From the NCBI GenBank assembly GCA_000727475.1, contig KL647316.1, positions 1,591,750 through 1,655,749 on the forward strand: 64,000 bases of DNA, in the 5' to 3' direction. A program made the translations under genes and the position numbers. Within the stretch, counting starts at the first letter, position 1; each line of letters starts with the position of its first letter. Shown in pieces: positions 39,101 to 52,036 of this stretch. The notes beneath the pieces were generated by a model. It searched no databases, was not told the DNA's origin, and worked only from the letters and a program-made list of their open reading frames with translations. The DNA comes from Sarcocystis neurona. Lineage: Eukaryota; Apicomplexa; Conoidasida; Eucoccidiorida; Sarcocystidae.

Positions 39101-40690
39101 ATTGGTGGGGTCATGGTTCGTCGAGAGAATTCTACCAGAAAGGAAGAGTCCGCGCTGAGTGGGTGGTAACCGGAATCAGATAAATCCTCTGCGGTGAGAA
39201 AAAGGTGGAGACATGGCAGCTCAAGAAGACGTCCATCTGAGGTGGATTGAAAAGTGATACAGTATTGCTCAAGGAGAAAGAAACCTCCACGAAGTGAATT
39301 GTTAACAGGCTGAGGCGAGCAGCAGAGGTCGGAATTTGAAAGCACACGGGAACGCAATTCCAAGATGGCCCGTCAGTGTACACTGCAGAGAAACGTTTTG
39401 CAGTCGGAACGTTGCCCAATCCGTCCTACGAGCGAGAGCTATGGTCTTAACGTGTCACGCATAAGCGGGCGGAGACCAGCTTGCGAGAAACGGATTCTGT
39501 GTTAGTGCACGTCCTGACCTAGTATTGCTCTCAAACCCTGCTGTACTGTTTGATTCGGATGGATGCTTTTCCCGTTCAAGCAGCTGCGAGCTGAGGTGCA
39601 CCATGGGATTGAATGCTTTTCAGTGTGCAAGAGAGCAGCGTAGAGATGAAAAAATGAAGCATGCAGACGCTGTTTCACACGGTAGCCAGCTGAGAAGGCA
39701 CGGATTTGGTCAATGCGAAATACAAGGCCATGGCTGACGGATGATACTGGTGCCACGACTGCGTACGAAGCAGTGACCCCTGTCGTGGCGGAGGCAGGAG
39801 AAGTAATCTCTAGTGTGGAAAAGACCGGTTCATGGAAGTGCTAGAGAAAACGTTCCGCGTGTGGACGCGTTTTTTCGATGAACCCACAATTGGAGCAACT
39901 CAGATTTGGTGGCGGTAAGGAGGCGCGTGTGGCATCCGATGAGCACAACAAGAGTCCTGCAGAAAAGAAGAGTGGCAAGATTCAAAATGATAATTGTTTT
40001 GAGGGCTGTGCAGGATCTGATGAGCACTCCTGAAGGAGGTAGGCATCGAGTCACTAAGGAGTATAGGTATAAATTTGGCCAAGGGCCTTCCTCGCCTGTA
40101 CAGCCCGTTCGTTTTTATGGCAAATAATGCCGCACGTGAACTACCCCCATGGTGGGGGCAACGCGTATTCGTATATCGGAAAAACAGAAGGATGATTCTG
40201 CGTGGCGCGGCTGACAGGCAAGATGTGTGTGCACGGGCGGTGGATGCGAGGGCTTTGAACTGGAGCGCATGCTCTCTCCGATGAATGCACGACTGGCACA
40301 CGCGGCGGCGCAGCACAGGAGGCCGAGTGCACGTTGTGAATATCACAATAACGCATGTGACCTTAAAAGGTTCCGTTTGTCTTTAAGTGACACGCAGACA
40401 ATCAAAACGTAGAGATATACCAGCAGTGCAAATGGCGCCTTTCCGGTTCTGCAACCCTACTGCCTACAAGGAAAGTCGATTTTGATTCTGGCACCTGTGT
40501 CAGGGACAGACAGTGCAGAATCTCTGCAGTGCACTATGCAAGGAAACGAGCTGCGAGATCTGATGCTTCAGAGATCGGCTCTGTAGACCTGACCACCGGA
40601 ACAGTATAAGGTAGGGACAGCATCTCGAAGCGTTGCACATCACTAACGAGGGAAGAGCATGGCTCTAGTGAGCAGTCAGGTTGAAGTGGA
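36200..40690. other. Degraded array sequence, no individual gene supported
   Basis: Minus-strand frames of 156 codons (36895-37365), 148 codons (39900-40346) and 118 codons (36397-36753) are Ser/Thr/Arg/Leu-rich and may be relics of the tandem family. A minus-strand PPQMDV near 39.23 kb (within 39132-39419) matches the PQQVD motif in register, which suggests a unit here. No signal peptide or intact gene structure is visible. Confidence 0.3.
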
Positions 40691-40699
40691 GGCGGTCCG

Positions 40700-41250
40700 T
40701 CCGCAGCGGCAATATAGTGTGATTGTCCACAAACCTGAAGAGAGCGAAGCGCACTGATTCCAAATGAAACTTTCACACTTGCACAAGCACGTATTTCTAG
40801 GTAGTATCAGAGTTGTACCTCAGCGACAACCTGTAGATTGGCATGTCTCGTGAAACCGGTAGCGTAGCAACATTATCACGTCGTGACGCATCCTTTCACT
40901 TGAGCGGCACACTTCGGAAACGCTGGTGATATATTTTCCACGAGTCGCAGCAAATATACGAGGGACGTGTGTTCGCAGTCCGTTGGTAGTGTCGTTGTAG
41001 TGTGGTTGTCACAAAACTGAAGAGAACGAGGCACGCTTTCTCTGTTACGAAATTTCCACACCTGCACAAGACGGTATTTACTCGTGTTGTCGAAGATTAC
41101 ACCTCAAGCACTCCCTGCGGGTAGGCAGATTTAGCAGAAGCGTTGACTTCTCACAATCACACGGTGACGCGTTCTCTACTCGCAGCTGCACACTTCGGAC
41201 ATGTCGGTGGTGCACACCTCTCATACCGCAGCAAGCTCACGGGGGACGCC
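40700..41250. repeat. Tandem duplication, ~282-bp unit x2
   Basis: Two head-to-tail copies start near 40700 and 40986. Shared landmarks are GTGTG(A/G)TTGTC at 40717 and 41000, CTGAAGAGA(G/A)CGA just after, and GCACACTTCGG at 40907 and 41188, giving a period of 281-283 bp. Identity is roughly two-thirds. Neither copy keeps a long open frame; minus-strand frames of 63-80 codons start at similar places in each copy. Confidence 0.75.
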
Positions 41251-41259
41251 GAAGAATGA

Positions 41260-44200
41260 GTAATCAGGGGCACTGGTGGAGCGTAGATCGTCCGTCCTTA
41301 ATCGCACTGTTTGCTCAAGCATTCCAAGCCATGCCCACAGGTTTCGGGATGCGGGATGAAAGGTGTATTCTCACATGCACTTCACTTGCGTACAAATGCA
41401 GGTATCAATTAAACGCAAGATGCCTAAAGGTTACTGTGTCGTCTTTAGAGGCGAGAGATGACAATCGTACAACCTGTGCTGCTGACCGTGCTCGACAGGA
41501 AGTACGGGCAGGGTAACACTTTGCATGCATATGGGGAAAGGTAGTTAGTGACGCAGGACTGTGTGGCTCAGAGAATTTCTGCAGTCAGCGTCAGACGCCT
41601 TTCTTAAACAAGGGACAGGGAGCGTCCCCAACAGGCCGCTTTGAAGCGATATTTCGCTAACAGCAAGCAGTGCTCAAAAAGCCCTCCCTTCACGGAGTAG
41701 TTTCTGGTTGGCCGTATACCGGTGGTTTGGCTGCAATTCACACTTCACGCTGACAAAGAGTTTAACGACATAATTTGATGAGGCGTCAGGCCACACCCAG
41801 GAAAGGCACGTCTATCAATGTTGTGGGGACGCACCAACACGCAGTCGCACCCTGGTACGTTACGTTTGGGTACTCGACGAGAATGGAGAGCCTAAGACAA
41901 CACTCGGCACCTGGCGAGCAAATTGTCCGTAAAACCTTGCGTTGTCGCATTACCTGGCTAGTAGTCTTCTGTAGTAGACCATGAAAATCCAGGGAACAGC
42001 TTCGCGTCAGGCGTGCGCTTGAATGCCGTATTCAACGTGTTATAACGTGGGGATTCAGTGCACGAGAACTAGACTTCAGTTTGACAAACGGGTGCGAAGG
42101 AGAGCGTGTGCATCAAAGAAGAATTTTTTGAACTTTTGTTGAGACCGACTGGCCACCACAGAGAGCGTCTCAGTGTGCTGTCTGTGGTTTTGTTCATGGC
42201 TGAAACAAGCTGACAGATGCCGTGGCTTCAAGAAGAGGGAAGATTTGACTCTCTTTACCTCTTTTTACATGAGCTGAAAGGAGACATCAGTCAGAAAAGC
42301 TGCGGCAGATGCTCCAGGTTTCGGGTTGAGTTGTTGACATGACTGCAGGCGTGGGTACCAGCGTCAGCGTCTGCAATTCGGTACAGCATAGTGAGCCCTT
42401 CTCGGAAAGACCGCTTTTCGGGAATCTGCAGCTGGGCTCTATGGAATGGGTATGGGTAACTCACGTTGTACGGTTGAGCATCCGCTTGCCCAGTCTGAAT
42501 TTATTCGGACACATTCTTGTAGGTGTGCCGCTGCCAAGGGAGACGTGGCTACAACGTGATCCTGCGAAGTCGCTCCTGAATGGCGGACAGGCGCGACACG
42601 TCTTCTGTACACCAGAGTTCTGTTGAATCCAAGTCACCAGTGACTTGTGAGCAGAATTATACGCACATGGATATCCGTAATATGTGGTTCTGCACAGAGG
42701 CTATGAAAGTGTCTAAGATCCCTCAGCGAGCGTTGTACTGTGTAAAGGTCTATGCATGCTAGCTGTCCTTCTCGGCTGCTAGCAGGATAAGAACGGTGCA
42801 CTAAGCAATCGAGTGAAGACAATGTCGGCGGCACAAGATGCAGCAAGATGCAGGCTGACGTGTCGAAATCAATCTGTCCAACAGCAATAAATCAGAGGTG
42901 ACAAGGGACTCAACTCTGGGCGGCGTAGTGTTCAGAGCACAGAGACTGCGAGGCCGAAGTCGCTGTTGGTAGACCTGCCGGAGGTAGCTGCTGACTTGCT
43001 TGCTGTATACTAGTACGGTTGAAAGGCATCTGGAACTGCGTTGCCGTTTGGGGAATACGGAATTTCCCAAGCACCGGAAGACGCGATGTCAGCGTAGCTG
43101 GGGGACACATGTGCGTGTCAGTTCAGGTGTTGAACGTGTCTAACATGGAGTCGGAGTGAACGAAAGCGGAAAATGTTTGACGTCCTCCGTGTGAAGGCCT
43201 CTAATAGAAGAGAAGATTCGATAATTAACGAATTACGGTTGGTTGCGGTTTTTTAAGGAGATAGAGCACACCTGGAAGGCTGCGCTGAGGAGGGGTGGCA
43301 ACAGCGGTAGACAGGTAAGGTCCAACTGCGCAAAACAACAACTACTGGAATATTGCCGGAGCAGCGCGCATGATCAGTTTGCAATGTGTGAAATTCTTGA
43401 TGGGTTTTGAAAGCAGTTCACGTGAGGAAGCTGCAGGAGTGCTTCTATGGCTCCGCTGAAGCTATCTACGCGGTCGAAAACGCGACCCACGCGTTGGAAA
43501 TCAAAACGCCGACGGCAAGAAGTAAGAGAAGCTAGAATGTTAATGCCACATTTTCTCGCTTACCGCTACAGAGAAAGCAGCAGACGGTCGCTGGGATCCT
43601 GACAGTAGTCGAAGTAAAACGTGCTGCCTTGTGCTGTGAAAAGCGACTCCCGCGTAGACGGTGATCACCACACGTGAGAAACGTGAATAGGACGGAGAAA
43701 TGTAAAAGCGTCATGAGAGCTGCACGTGGCTGCAGCTGTCTACGGTTGTATTGTTTGCCTTTTCTGTCGATATACGGGAGGACGGTGCGGAAGGCGTAAA
43801 ATGAGAAGTGTGTTCATTGCGGATGTCCTGCGTTTGAAGAGCGAAAATGGACTGTAGACCAGCACAGATTGGTACCACACCATCGGGTGGAAGATTGGTG
43901 CACGTAGGAGTCTCTGTGGGCTTTGAAAACCTGAATGTTGACGTCGCACTTTATGTCCACGAAAGAAGTACATTTTCTCATTAACCGCCTGGTGCCCGTA
44001 AGCGCCTGAGGCGCTTGTCGCACCTGACAGTCACTCCCCCTGACGCAGGGACCCACTTGAGGAGATATCAGTAATGAAGCAATAAAGAACGGACACGTGA
44101 ACAACTTTGAGCGGTTGAACTACTAGCACCTTGCGTCTGGCGAGGAGATAGTGGGGGGTTCTCGAAGATTATTTCGTCGTCAAAGACAAGCGTTGTGGCC

Positions 44201-46300
44201 TTACCAAGAGAGGAGCCTACAGAGGAGGAGCACCGCTTAAACCAAGCTCGTGGTGTCCAAGAGCAGGCGAAGCCGGGTCAAATGCAAGAAGGCACGCAAG
44301 AAGGCAGAGTCGTTGAAGCGCAAGCAAGCGTCCCTCTGAGGCGGAATCAGTAATGATACTACCGTCGTCAGCCTGAACCTGGATTGGGCGACGTGTTTGC
44401 ACACACTGAGTAGCAGAGGGTGACAGAGAACGTATTCGATTTGTACGCACAACGAAACGATCGGTGGATTACCTAGTTCGTGCCACGACCAAGGAATAAG
44501 AGCCTCGGTTGGCGAGGCGGGCGATACGTAACGGTATTCGAACGTCAGACGACAATATGGCAAGCGAGTACGTGTGTATCTTAGGTGATTTCAATTAGAT
44601 TCACCCCTGACCTGTATTGCCAGATAAGAGAATCCGTATTCGTCGAGGGGGCGCTAACCGTACGGAAATGCTGAACGGTGTGTGGCGCAGGTAGACCACA
44701 GCAGGAAGCTGGGAGGATGCCGTATTTTAGTGGCTGCCTCTGGGGGACAATGAGAATGCAAGCAGGTAATGTTTTGTCGGCTGCATCCACCGAATAAGTG
44801 AAACGCGAGATGAGCGACACATATAAATGCGTCGGACAGACATGTTAAATATGTCAAAATGACAGCCCGTGCGTCGGATACAGGAGTTGCGAGAAAAAGA
44901 ATTGCAAGCCTGTTTCTGGGGGCAAAGTTCTGCATAAGGAGTGACGCATGTATGAGAACAAAGCGCTTGTGTTCTCTCCAGTCCTAGGACTGCCTGCGTT
45001 GTTGTAATCATGCAGCATCGCCGATGTAAGGAAGGCCCTTTTGATACCTTTTAGGGTAATGGTACTGTGATGACGATGTAGTGCGTGGAGAGGTGTGGGA
45101 ACGTTGCGGCGCTGACTCACGACGAACAGGAACGTGGGAGGACAACAGAAAGAACGTAATGTTGTGACGTTCGCGAGAACGTCGTGACGTGGGAAGTCTC
45201 CGGAGTCTATGTGGCTGACATGCGTTGTGTCTTATGGGCACGATTTTGACGCTTACGCAGGTCGTGAGAGGCACACATTGATGTTCGGAGTAAGAGTATA
45301 AACGAACGTTACTTTACGGTCAGACCTGAACCGATGTAGCACTTTAAACTGGTGAAACCTGCTGCTGCTGCTGCTCTATAGGATGGGGAATGTTTTAGGC
45401 AGTCAGGTGTCGACAGGATCAGGAGACGCGGAACGGGAGCACGGAAGATCTACTTGAAGTGTTGCGGGGAGAGGGCAGTCGTAGGGCACCTGGCTCCACT
45501 TGAGTGCTACACGTTTCGCGCCTGACTTTCCTTAAGTGCTACACATTTTACGACGGGAGTGCCGAAGGGTCCTCCTTTCTGCTCAAGCATCCCCGAAGCA
45601 AGTCTCGGGCTGCCCGCTGGAAACCTTCAAATTTGACGCAGTCGCTCAGAATAAAAACGAGTCGCACACACTCTCCGTGTCCTAGAAAAGCCGGATACGT
45701 TGTGACGCGCAAGGGTCTGAAAGCAGCTAGTAAGGTAAGCTCTGGCGCAGCTGCTGTACTATTTCCTTTTATGGCACCTCTAGCATAAACCCTGTACAGG
45801 GCTGCAGGATGTTCAGCGTCTGTCTAGTACGATTTCGTTGGAAGCGGCTACCTGACTTTTGGAACGAAATAAGCTAAAGAGATGCTGGTATCAGTTTGGC
45901 TGTTGTCATGAGGCGGTTGAAAAACTAGGGTTTTTCCCTTGTTGCGTGTTCCATATTTCAGTAACTGGAGCGTGAACGTGGAAATGGGGTTCATGAGGTT
46001 GTTCAGCAGCTGACGTGCAGTTGGTGAGTCGTCGATTAAAGGTGGGTGCCGGGCGTCTGGTGCAGATTGGTAAGACGTCTCCTTTTATTATGTACAGAAA
46101 TACTAGAATGAATAACTCAATGGGTGTCTAGTTGGCTTTGGGAGAGAGTTCGATATTTTGTTGAAGATAGTCTTTGGTGTTGAAGTGGACTGCAGGTCGT
46201 CAAAGAAGCGTCTGCGGGGTTGATGCAATGCTGGATTTGAGCCTGCGAGGTGCCGAAACAGGTAAAACGCTGCCAGAGAAGAAGAAAATAAGGTGTGGAA
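41260..46300. other. Degraded array sequence, no individual gene supported
   Basis: Open frames reach 108 codons (minus, 44237-44563). A plus-strand frame at 45504-45788 ends in a short hydrophobic tail, but nothing else supports it. Neither the L nor the J block could be located here with confidence. A short (CTG)5 tract lies at 45359-45373. Confidence 0.3.
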
Positions 46301-46365
46301 GGTCACTGTGTTGACCGGTTCTGGCAGGATCAGAAAGAATACGGCAGGGTTCATCCGGTGAGTGC

Positions 46366-46773
46366 TCAGGCGCTCTGGTACTTTAAAGTATTACACAGTA
46401 CGCCGGATACATGAGCGCGGACGCACGCTGCTGCTGCGGCTGGGTCTGGGCCGTCCGCAGAGCTTGCGGTTGTCACACGTTTCTGATGAAACGCTGGACG
46501 GTACGTCATGTCACGAGGAAGAGTCGGTTCCGTGGGCCGTATTATAGGCTTTTTCGGAACTGATATACTAAAACGAAACCTCTGACGTACGCGTCGTTGA
46601 CGTTTGTGTCTGATGATTTCCTGAGGCGTAGGCGTGTCCCGTAAATCCTGTTCATCACAGAGGCCCTGATTCCCCGAACACCCTGGTGCCGAAATATGGG
46701 GGGAACGAAACGATACATCAGGAGAGCAGGATGCCGTCGTTGTGCTGGTAACTCGTCCGGGACAATTTTGCAA
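46366..46773 (-). pseudogene. Array unit fragment with PQ motif, 135 codons
   Basis: The minus-strand frame is open from an ATG at 46773 to 46366. It carries TPQEIIRH near 46.62 kb, the counterpart of PQQVDT (52.54 kb), PQQVGT (60.20 kb) and PQILKHRQ (35.94 kb), followed by an Arg-rich stretch. No signal peptide is visible at the start and the L and K blocks do not follow in the same frame, so this is called a fragment of a family member. A 107-codon frame in another register overlaps it. Confidence 0.3.
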
Positions 46774-48152
46774 ATGAGGACGACCGCGGCTCTTGCATTC
46801 TTAAGGCCAAGACCTGCAGACGCAATTTCGCAGGCTGACGGAGAGTTGAAGTGGGGAGGATACATGTGTCATTCCCGGAGAGATGCGATATTTCACCAGT
46901 ATGTGGAGAAAAAAAGATGCTGCCTTGGTGGGCATGAGGAGCTAAAAAGAGACGTCAGAAGGTATGGTTGTTCTGGCGCCGGCGTGGCCTAATGGGGAGT
47001 TTTGCAAAGAAAGTGCCGTAGGCGTAATTGCGGAGGGGACAAATTTGAGCGCCGTCTCTGGGGAGTTACTGGAACCTTGTAGCGTGGGAATTGTGAGAAG
47101 TGCTCCCCTTATATCCGTTTGACAAAGGTTCAGTTCTGCAGGAAGGGTGCACGCCCAGACGTGAGAGCATTGTCCAGCGACCTTGAACTCAACAGGAGGA
47201 AGTAAACACTGGAAGAAAATCCGATGTTCTGAACCCCTGCCAGATGGCTGCAACGTTGGCAAGCTAAGATTTTTTTTTATGCCTGCTGGGTGGTGGCCGC
47301 TGTCGGATGCGTGGCCAGACTAGGAAAGACACCTATTGGATTTCTGAAAGGGGTATGTGAAGAAGAGGTTACATCATGGTAAGAGAACCACTTGGGAGAG
47401 CGCCGTGCGCTGGAGAGAAATTGCTGGTATAGGCATTTCCCATGCAGCTAGATGCTGAGAGTTACGTATAACTTGGAGCAGGAGCACAGAGTGCTTGTTC
47501 CAAATGTTGGGAGGAGAGGAGAACCAAAGAATTGCCTTGCCTCAAAACTAGAGCAATATCCAGGTTTCAGCACGCCTATTTCCACACCGTACCTCGGTGT
47601 CCCTGCCTAAAACTTCCAGTTCCGACTGAGTCAGCTCTGCCAGAATGGACCTGGCAGCGTCTAAACACGCGGCGGGATTCGGGTGGATGGTCGTCAAAGA
47701 TTAGCGGAGCGAAGGCGTGAAAACTCAACCCGATGCCCACCTGAGGGCGAGTCCGAGAAAATACAGCCTTTGTCATTCTTGGTGTCTTTCCTCTCGCACA
47801 ACCTGCTTGTATACTGTTCGAGGGAGTGCGGAAGTAAGTGAAGACAGAGCGGGTCCTAAGCATGCGCCTGGATGAAGCGCACAACGTGTGTATGTAACCG
47901 TTTTGCTTGGACCGCTTAAAGGCTCCTTGCGCACTAAAGAACAACCAGCAGGGTGTGCATTTGAGCACGGTCCCGCGGAGCTGAGATTAAAACTAAAAGA
48001 AGTTATGCAAAAGTCACAGAGTAATATCGTCGGCGTCGCTGCTGGGACGGGCGGGGGCGATACGATAATCTGTGTCCGCGCGGGTTCCCGGAGAACGCCG
48101 ACGTTTTAAAAATGCAGTGAATGCGATTGTATTGCGAGATACTGGTCAGGTG

Positions 48153-48578
48153 TCATTGGGTTGGATGCTCACGGGGGACAATTCGCCAGGGGGAGAAACA
48201 GGGTGCTCGGAGCCCAGAGACAAAAATATGCAGACGTTGTTCCGTCGGCTGTGGCCAAATTTCAAATGAAGCAAATCGAGAATAATACTTTACTCGCTCC
48301 CGGAAAATGTGGCATTTTCGTAACTCTGTACATGGAAACAACTCCTGCCTACGTTGACATGCAATACGAGACAAAAGCGACGGATGATGTTGTCGTTCCG
48401 GCGTCGGCGTGGTGTGATGCGGGGCTCCCCGGTTGAAGTGCCGTTTGTGTGCCTTGAGAGAGGACGGTCTCAGCAGCGGTGCCGGTGGATGCGTGTCATC
48501 ACTGCTGCAGTCGCTGTGGGAAATTTCTCTTTGATATCTCTTTCGTAAAGATTGGTAGTCAGGAATGTCGACGCACAA
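48153..48578 (-). pseudogene. Array unit relic, 141-codon frame
   Basis: The minus-strand frame lies one unit left of the copy at 50.4 kb. A Pro-rich HPPAPLLR occupies the place where PQQV-type peptides sit in other units. Beyond position and this weak match nothing identifies it, and the L and K blocks are not recognisable. Confidence 0.2.
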
Positions 48579-48674
48579 AAATGAGGACCTTTTCGAGCTG
48601 ACTTGCTTCGACCAGTTGGAAGTGAGCCCGTGAGCCCTGGAAAAGGGACTTGAAGTTTAATCTTTGGTGGTTAC

Positions 48675-48844
48675 GACATTGGCGAACTAAGAATTATCTG
48701 TAGTCTACATGGCATCTGGCTCGAGTCTACTCTCAGAACGCGTCACCAGATCACGCTTCGACATTAGCGTAGTAAGAGTGTTCTGTGACCTACACGGCAT
48801 CTGGATCGAGGCCACTGTCAGAGTGCGTGAACAGAACACGCGAG
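48675..48844. repeat. Tandem duplication, 85-bp unit x2
   Basis: Two copies begin GACATT(G/A)GCG at 48675 and 48760 and share CTACA(T/C)GGCATCTGG and then TCGAG in the middle. They are about 70% identical. The duplication lies in the unit between the 48.4 and 50.4 kb copies and is not seen in the other units, so it arose after the units separated. Confidence 0.7.
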
Positions 48845-49106
48845 GCATCTGCTGATGCTCTGCTTATGATTGTGAAAGGATATTATTTCAAGATGAAGGA
48901 CGGCCTGGGAGAACGCTGCGGGTCGGCGAGGCCTGCGAACACACCAAATCATATGGCACGTCTCAAGGAGTTAGGTGATCTCAGTCACAGAAGACGGAGG
49001 GATTGGGCTCAGAGCGTATCCTTGGAATATTGCGGGAGTAGACCAGTGGAACGATAGCTGTATGTCCTGTCGTAGGCATTACGACGAGTAGAGAACTATC
49101 AGGGCA

Positions 49107-49694
49107 TTACCCCGTTCCCGCGAAGTTCATCTTGGCCTGTCCACTGGGAACCTCGAGTGTCGACTGAACGAACCGGGCTAAAGCGGGCGTTCTGCAGAGT
49201 CTGGGTTTGAAGAAATGGCTGGAAATGATACACGGTCGTGCACTCGGCATCACACCACCCATGGAAGCTAGTACGTTGGGTTCTGGGGCTGACGTTGCTC
49301 TGTCTCCTCTTGTTGCAGAGACAACCGGGGGGTTGTTCAGGGCAGCGTGATAGCCAGCATTTTTCAAATCCAACTTCGTAAGACGGAACCAGTAGACATT
49401 TGAGAAATGGCACGATAGGATAGCGTGGAAGAACTTGTGGTGTGGGGCACGGGTTTGGATGATGTCAAGACTGCGTTCCAGGGCGCATCCTATTCGTGTG
49501 CGTTCAGGCGTTTCCGAGGAGGTTGCAGAGAGAGGGCGATGAAGAATTTGGATGCACCAGAGTCTACGACAACTCCTACTGCCGATTAGACTTGTATTCA
49601 GCGATGACCGCTGGTTGACCGAAAGCATTTCGTAGGGATTCGAAAGGCGATGAGAGTTGGACAGTGGCTTCCCATAGCACAGAGTGTGTCCCAA
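49107..49694 (-). CDS. Hypothetical 195-codon frame within the array
   Basis: The frame opens at an ATG at 49694 and is longer than expected by chance, although minus-strand stops are scarce in this part of the window. By position it covers the J-block region of its unit; an N-T-S sequon near 49.59 kb (LNTS) could be the counterpart of the J sequon, but the rest does not align well. A stretch reading TKLDLKNAGYH recalls reverse transcriptase palm sequence; see the rejected list. No signal peptide. It may be a relic of the family in an altered register. Confidence 0.2.
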   Translation of the reverse strand: MGHTLCYGKPLSNSHRLSNPYEMLSVNQRSSLNTSLIGSRSCRRLWCIQILHRPLSATSSETPERTRIGCALERSLDIIQTRAPHHKFFHAILSCHFSNVYWFRLTKLDLKNAGYHAALNNPPVVSATRGDRATSAPEPNVLASMGGVMPSARPCIISSHFFKPRLCRTPALARFVQSTLEVPSGQAKMNFAGTG

Positions 49695-50053
49695 ATGGCG
49701 AAAGGTTGACTGAACAGCCTATAAAAGATCCAGTGGCTTTTTGGGAAGGACCGTGGTGCGCAGGCGGAATTAGCCGTCAGCGTCAAAAAGGATGTTTATT
49801 GTTCACCTAGTGGGCAGCATACAGGGGAGGCATACTGTTTGATTCGTGTGCACGGTCAAGGAAGGCGAATGGAAAGTTGTCAACTCAATGGAGCGCAGGC
49901 GTGAAGGTTCAAGGAATGTGCTTTTTTGCAGCAAGAACAGATATGATGCAAATGTTGTCGTTCTTTGGGACAACCGCAGTGTGAGCCGTTAAGACATCAG
50001 ACGCCCGACACGAGAGCGAGAACCCCCACCTGTTTACACGCGAACCATGGATG

Positions 50054-50515
50054 CTACATAGAACTTGCACGGCGAATGGGGCAACAACGGATCCGTTGCA
50101 CTTGCTGAAACTGTTCCTGCGGTGTCCGTGGTGAACGGTTGTTTGAAGTTGAGACATTAAGTCGAAACGGTTGTGCGCAGATTTCGCGTAGTTCTGTGAG
50201 TTCCGTATGTTGTCGGGGCGTACTTTTTTTTCCCTGTGAAATTCTGTGTCCGTCGAGGAGGTGCTCCTTCTCCCAAAACAGCACTAACAAAACGGTGCCC
50301 AAGTTAGAGCGGAATACTGCACAATTGTCGTTGCGGTGAATGCTCTGCTGGGATAATACAGAAAGTGAGGGAAATAGGAATATTTGTATTCTAAAAGAGA
50401 GTGCCTGCAGGCACCTTGCCGGCCGTGTCAAGCGGCTGAAGAAGAAACCACACAAGCAGCATCTACAATGATTTCTCGGAAAACTGCGGTACTTCAGGTG
50501 CGTGGAAGGAAACAA
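50054..50515 (-). pseudogene. Array unit with L block, 153-codon frame
   Basis: The minus-strand frame (ATG at 50515) contains FRIQIFL followed some residues later by CAVFRS at about 50.30-50.40 kb. This is the L block: the unit at 54.5 kb has FRIRIFLLLS then CSVFRS, and the unit at 62.26 kb has FRIQISLLLS. Shared residues are kept through synonymous changes (Arg AGA here, CGA in the other two; Leu CTA here, TTG there; Phe TTT here, TTC there). The preceding segment, where a PQQV-type peptide would sit, is diverged. The K block is not recognisable downstream at about 50.1 kb in this frame. Confidence 0.4.
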
Positions 50516-51496
50516 TCTGTGCTTTAGGGAACACCAGAAACGAGAAGAAAGCGTCCAATGATTTGTTGTTTCGGGCGTGGGGGTGCCGTAGAGTTGGTGT
50601 GTGCACGTGGACTGCAGCAGGGGTGTTTCCGAAGAGCTCGGCCTTACGCCCCTTCTCGATCGGCCCCTAATGTACTACTGGGACCCCGCAACATAGGTGC
50701 GATGATATATGTCCCTGATATCTTTTTCGGGAGAGATTTCAGTCTTGAGAGTAGCTGGACGCACATACGCGAGAGAATCGTCTCGCAGCCTCGAAGGGGG
50801 CAGGAGCAAGTGAGTGCTGGAGAAGGGAGATGAGCTTTGACGTATACGCGACATCGACGCACCAAAAGTTCATTGTGAGTTACCTGCTGGCTACAGCAGC
50901 ACACTGTGAAAAGATCACAGGAGATCATTTCCGGCGTTCTGCGTAGTAGTGTGGCAAAAGCCTACCTTTAGTGAGATCTGAAGCGTACGGACGCCGTGCG
51001 ACAGGGGGCTGCGGATATATTGGAATTAATAGGCATGGTTCAGGGAGCAGTCAACCATGGCACACGAGGCGGAGCCAAATCAAACAGTGTTTGCGTGAAA
51101 TATTCCGGGAGGACGGAAGTCGAAAGAGATCCCTCTTGCCGTCGCAGTCACAACGAGTCCAAGAAGAGGACAAAACCATCACTAGTACGTGTCCCGCCAG
51201 AACAAATCTTGACCTCTGTGCTAGGAACACCGGACTTTGGCTGACTTACCTGCGTTAGAGTGGAGGCGGAACAGGGTGTGTCTGCAGTGTCAAGAGTCGA
51301 CTCGAAAACTGGTGAAGCCTGCTTTGAGCATAAGAGCTTCCACCGAAGATCATAAGCTTGACCCCCAAGAAAATGCCGCGCTGTTTTTGTTCTACCTTGC
51401 AGCTACAAAAGGCTGCTGTTCAGAGGAGCAGATTTCTATACATAACTCCGATGCGATGGCGGAGAAACGCACCACCAGATATTATAGAAGATACAT

Positions 51497-51643
51497 GTTA
51501 CAAAGGGGGCATGTGTGAAAACGAGCTTTTATCGCGTCCTGGCGCGCTACAAAGACGGCACATCTGGAAGCGACCTTTCATCGCGTCGTGTCGGGCTACA
51601 AAGAGGGCACGTGTGAAAACGACCCTTTATCGCGTCGCGGCCC
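51497..51643. repeat. 49-bp tandem repeat x3
   Basis: Three adjacent units start G(T/C)TACAAAG at 51497, 51546 and 51595, each with a GG(G/C)A-type purine stretch and a TTTATCGCGTC or TTTCATCGCGTC at the end. They are about 80% identical. The TTTCATCGCG core also occurs singly in other units (near 53.50, 61.03 and 61.26 kb), so a piece common to all units was expanded here. A plus-strand frame (51358-51801, 147 codons) is open across it; 49 is not a multiple of three, so the frame changes from copy to copy. Confidence 0.85.
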
Positions 51644-52036
51644 TTTTTCCTATGCCACCTACTGATGGGCGTCGTGGTATTGTTACAGAAGAGAGTTTAC
51701 GGGCATCCCTTAGTGTGGCATCAGGTTCCGTGTGTCGTCGGCGGCATCCATGTGCCTGGTACGGATCACAGATTGAGCGAACCCAGTTCGCAGTCATTTA
51801 GAGAGGGAGCAGACTTGGTAGTCAACAATTACACACCACGTTTTCCCGAATGGACTCTCTGTGCCCAGGTGGTTTATGCCAGGAAGTAGCCTCCTCTGTT
51901 ACTGGTGAGAAATGTTTCAGTAAGGGAAATGAAGTTGGTCGATTGTTCCATTCGTGCGCTTGTTGTATGTGATCCAAGTGAGGGTCGTCGAGAGCTACCA
52001 TGCAGATGCCCACGAGGGCGGAATCCGAAACAGCCC

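Noticed and set aside
45504..45788. GPI-anchor-like hydrophobic C-terminus on a plus-strand frame
   Set aside because: The tail is short and the frame has no signal peptide, no conserved copy elsewhere in the array and lies on the strand not favoured by block L.
49240..49480. Reverse transcriptase palm motif (TKLDLKNAGYH) on the minus strand
   Set aside because: Only about ten residues match; no Asp-Asp catalytic box follows in any frame, and the position corresponds to ordinary array sequence.
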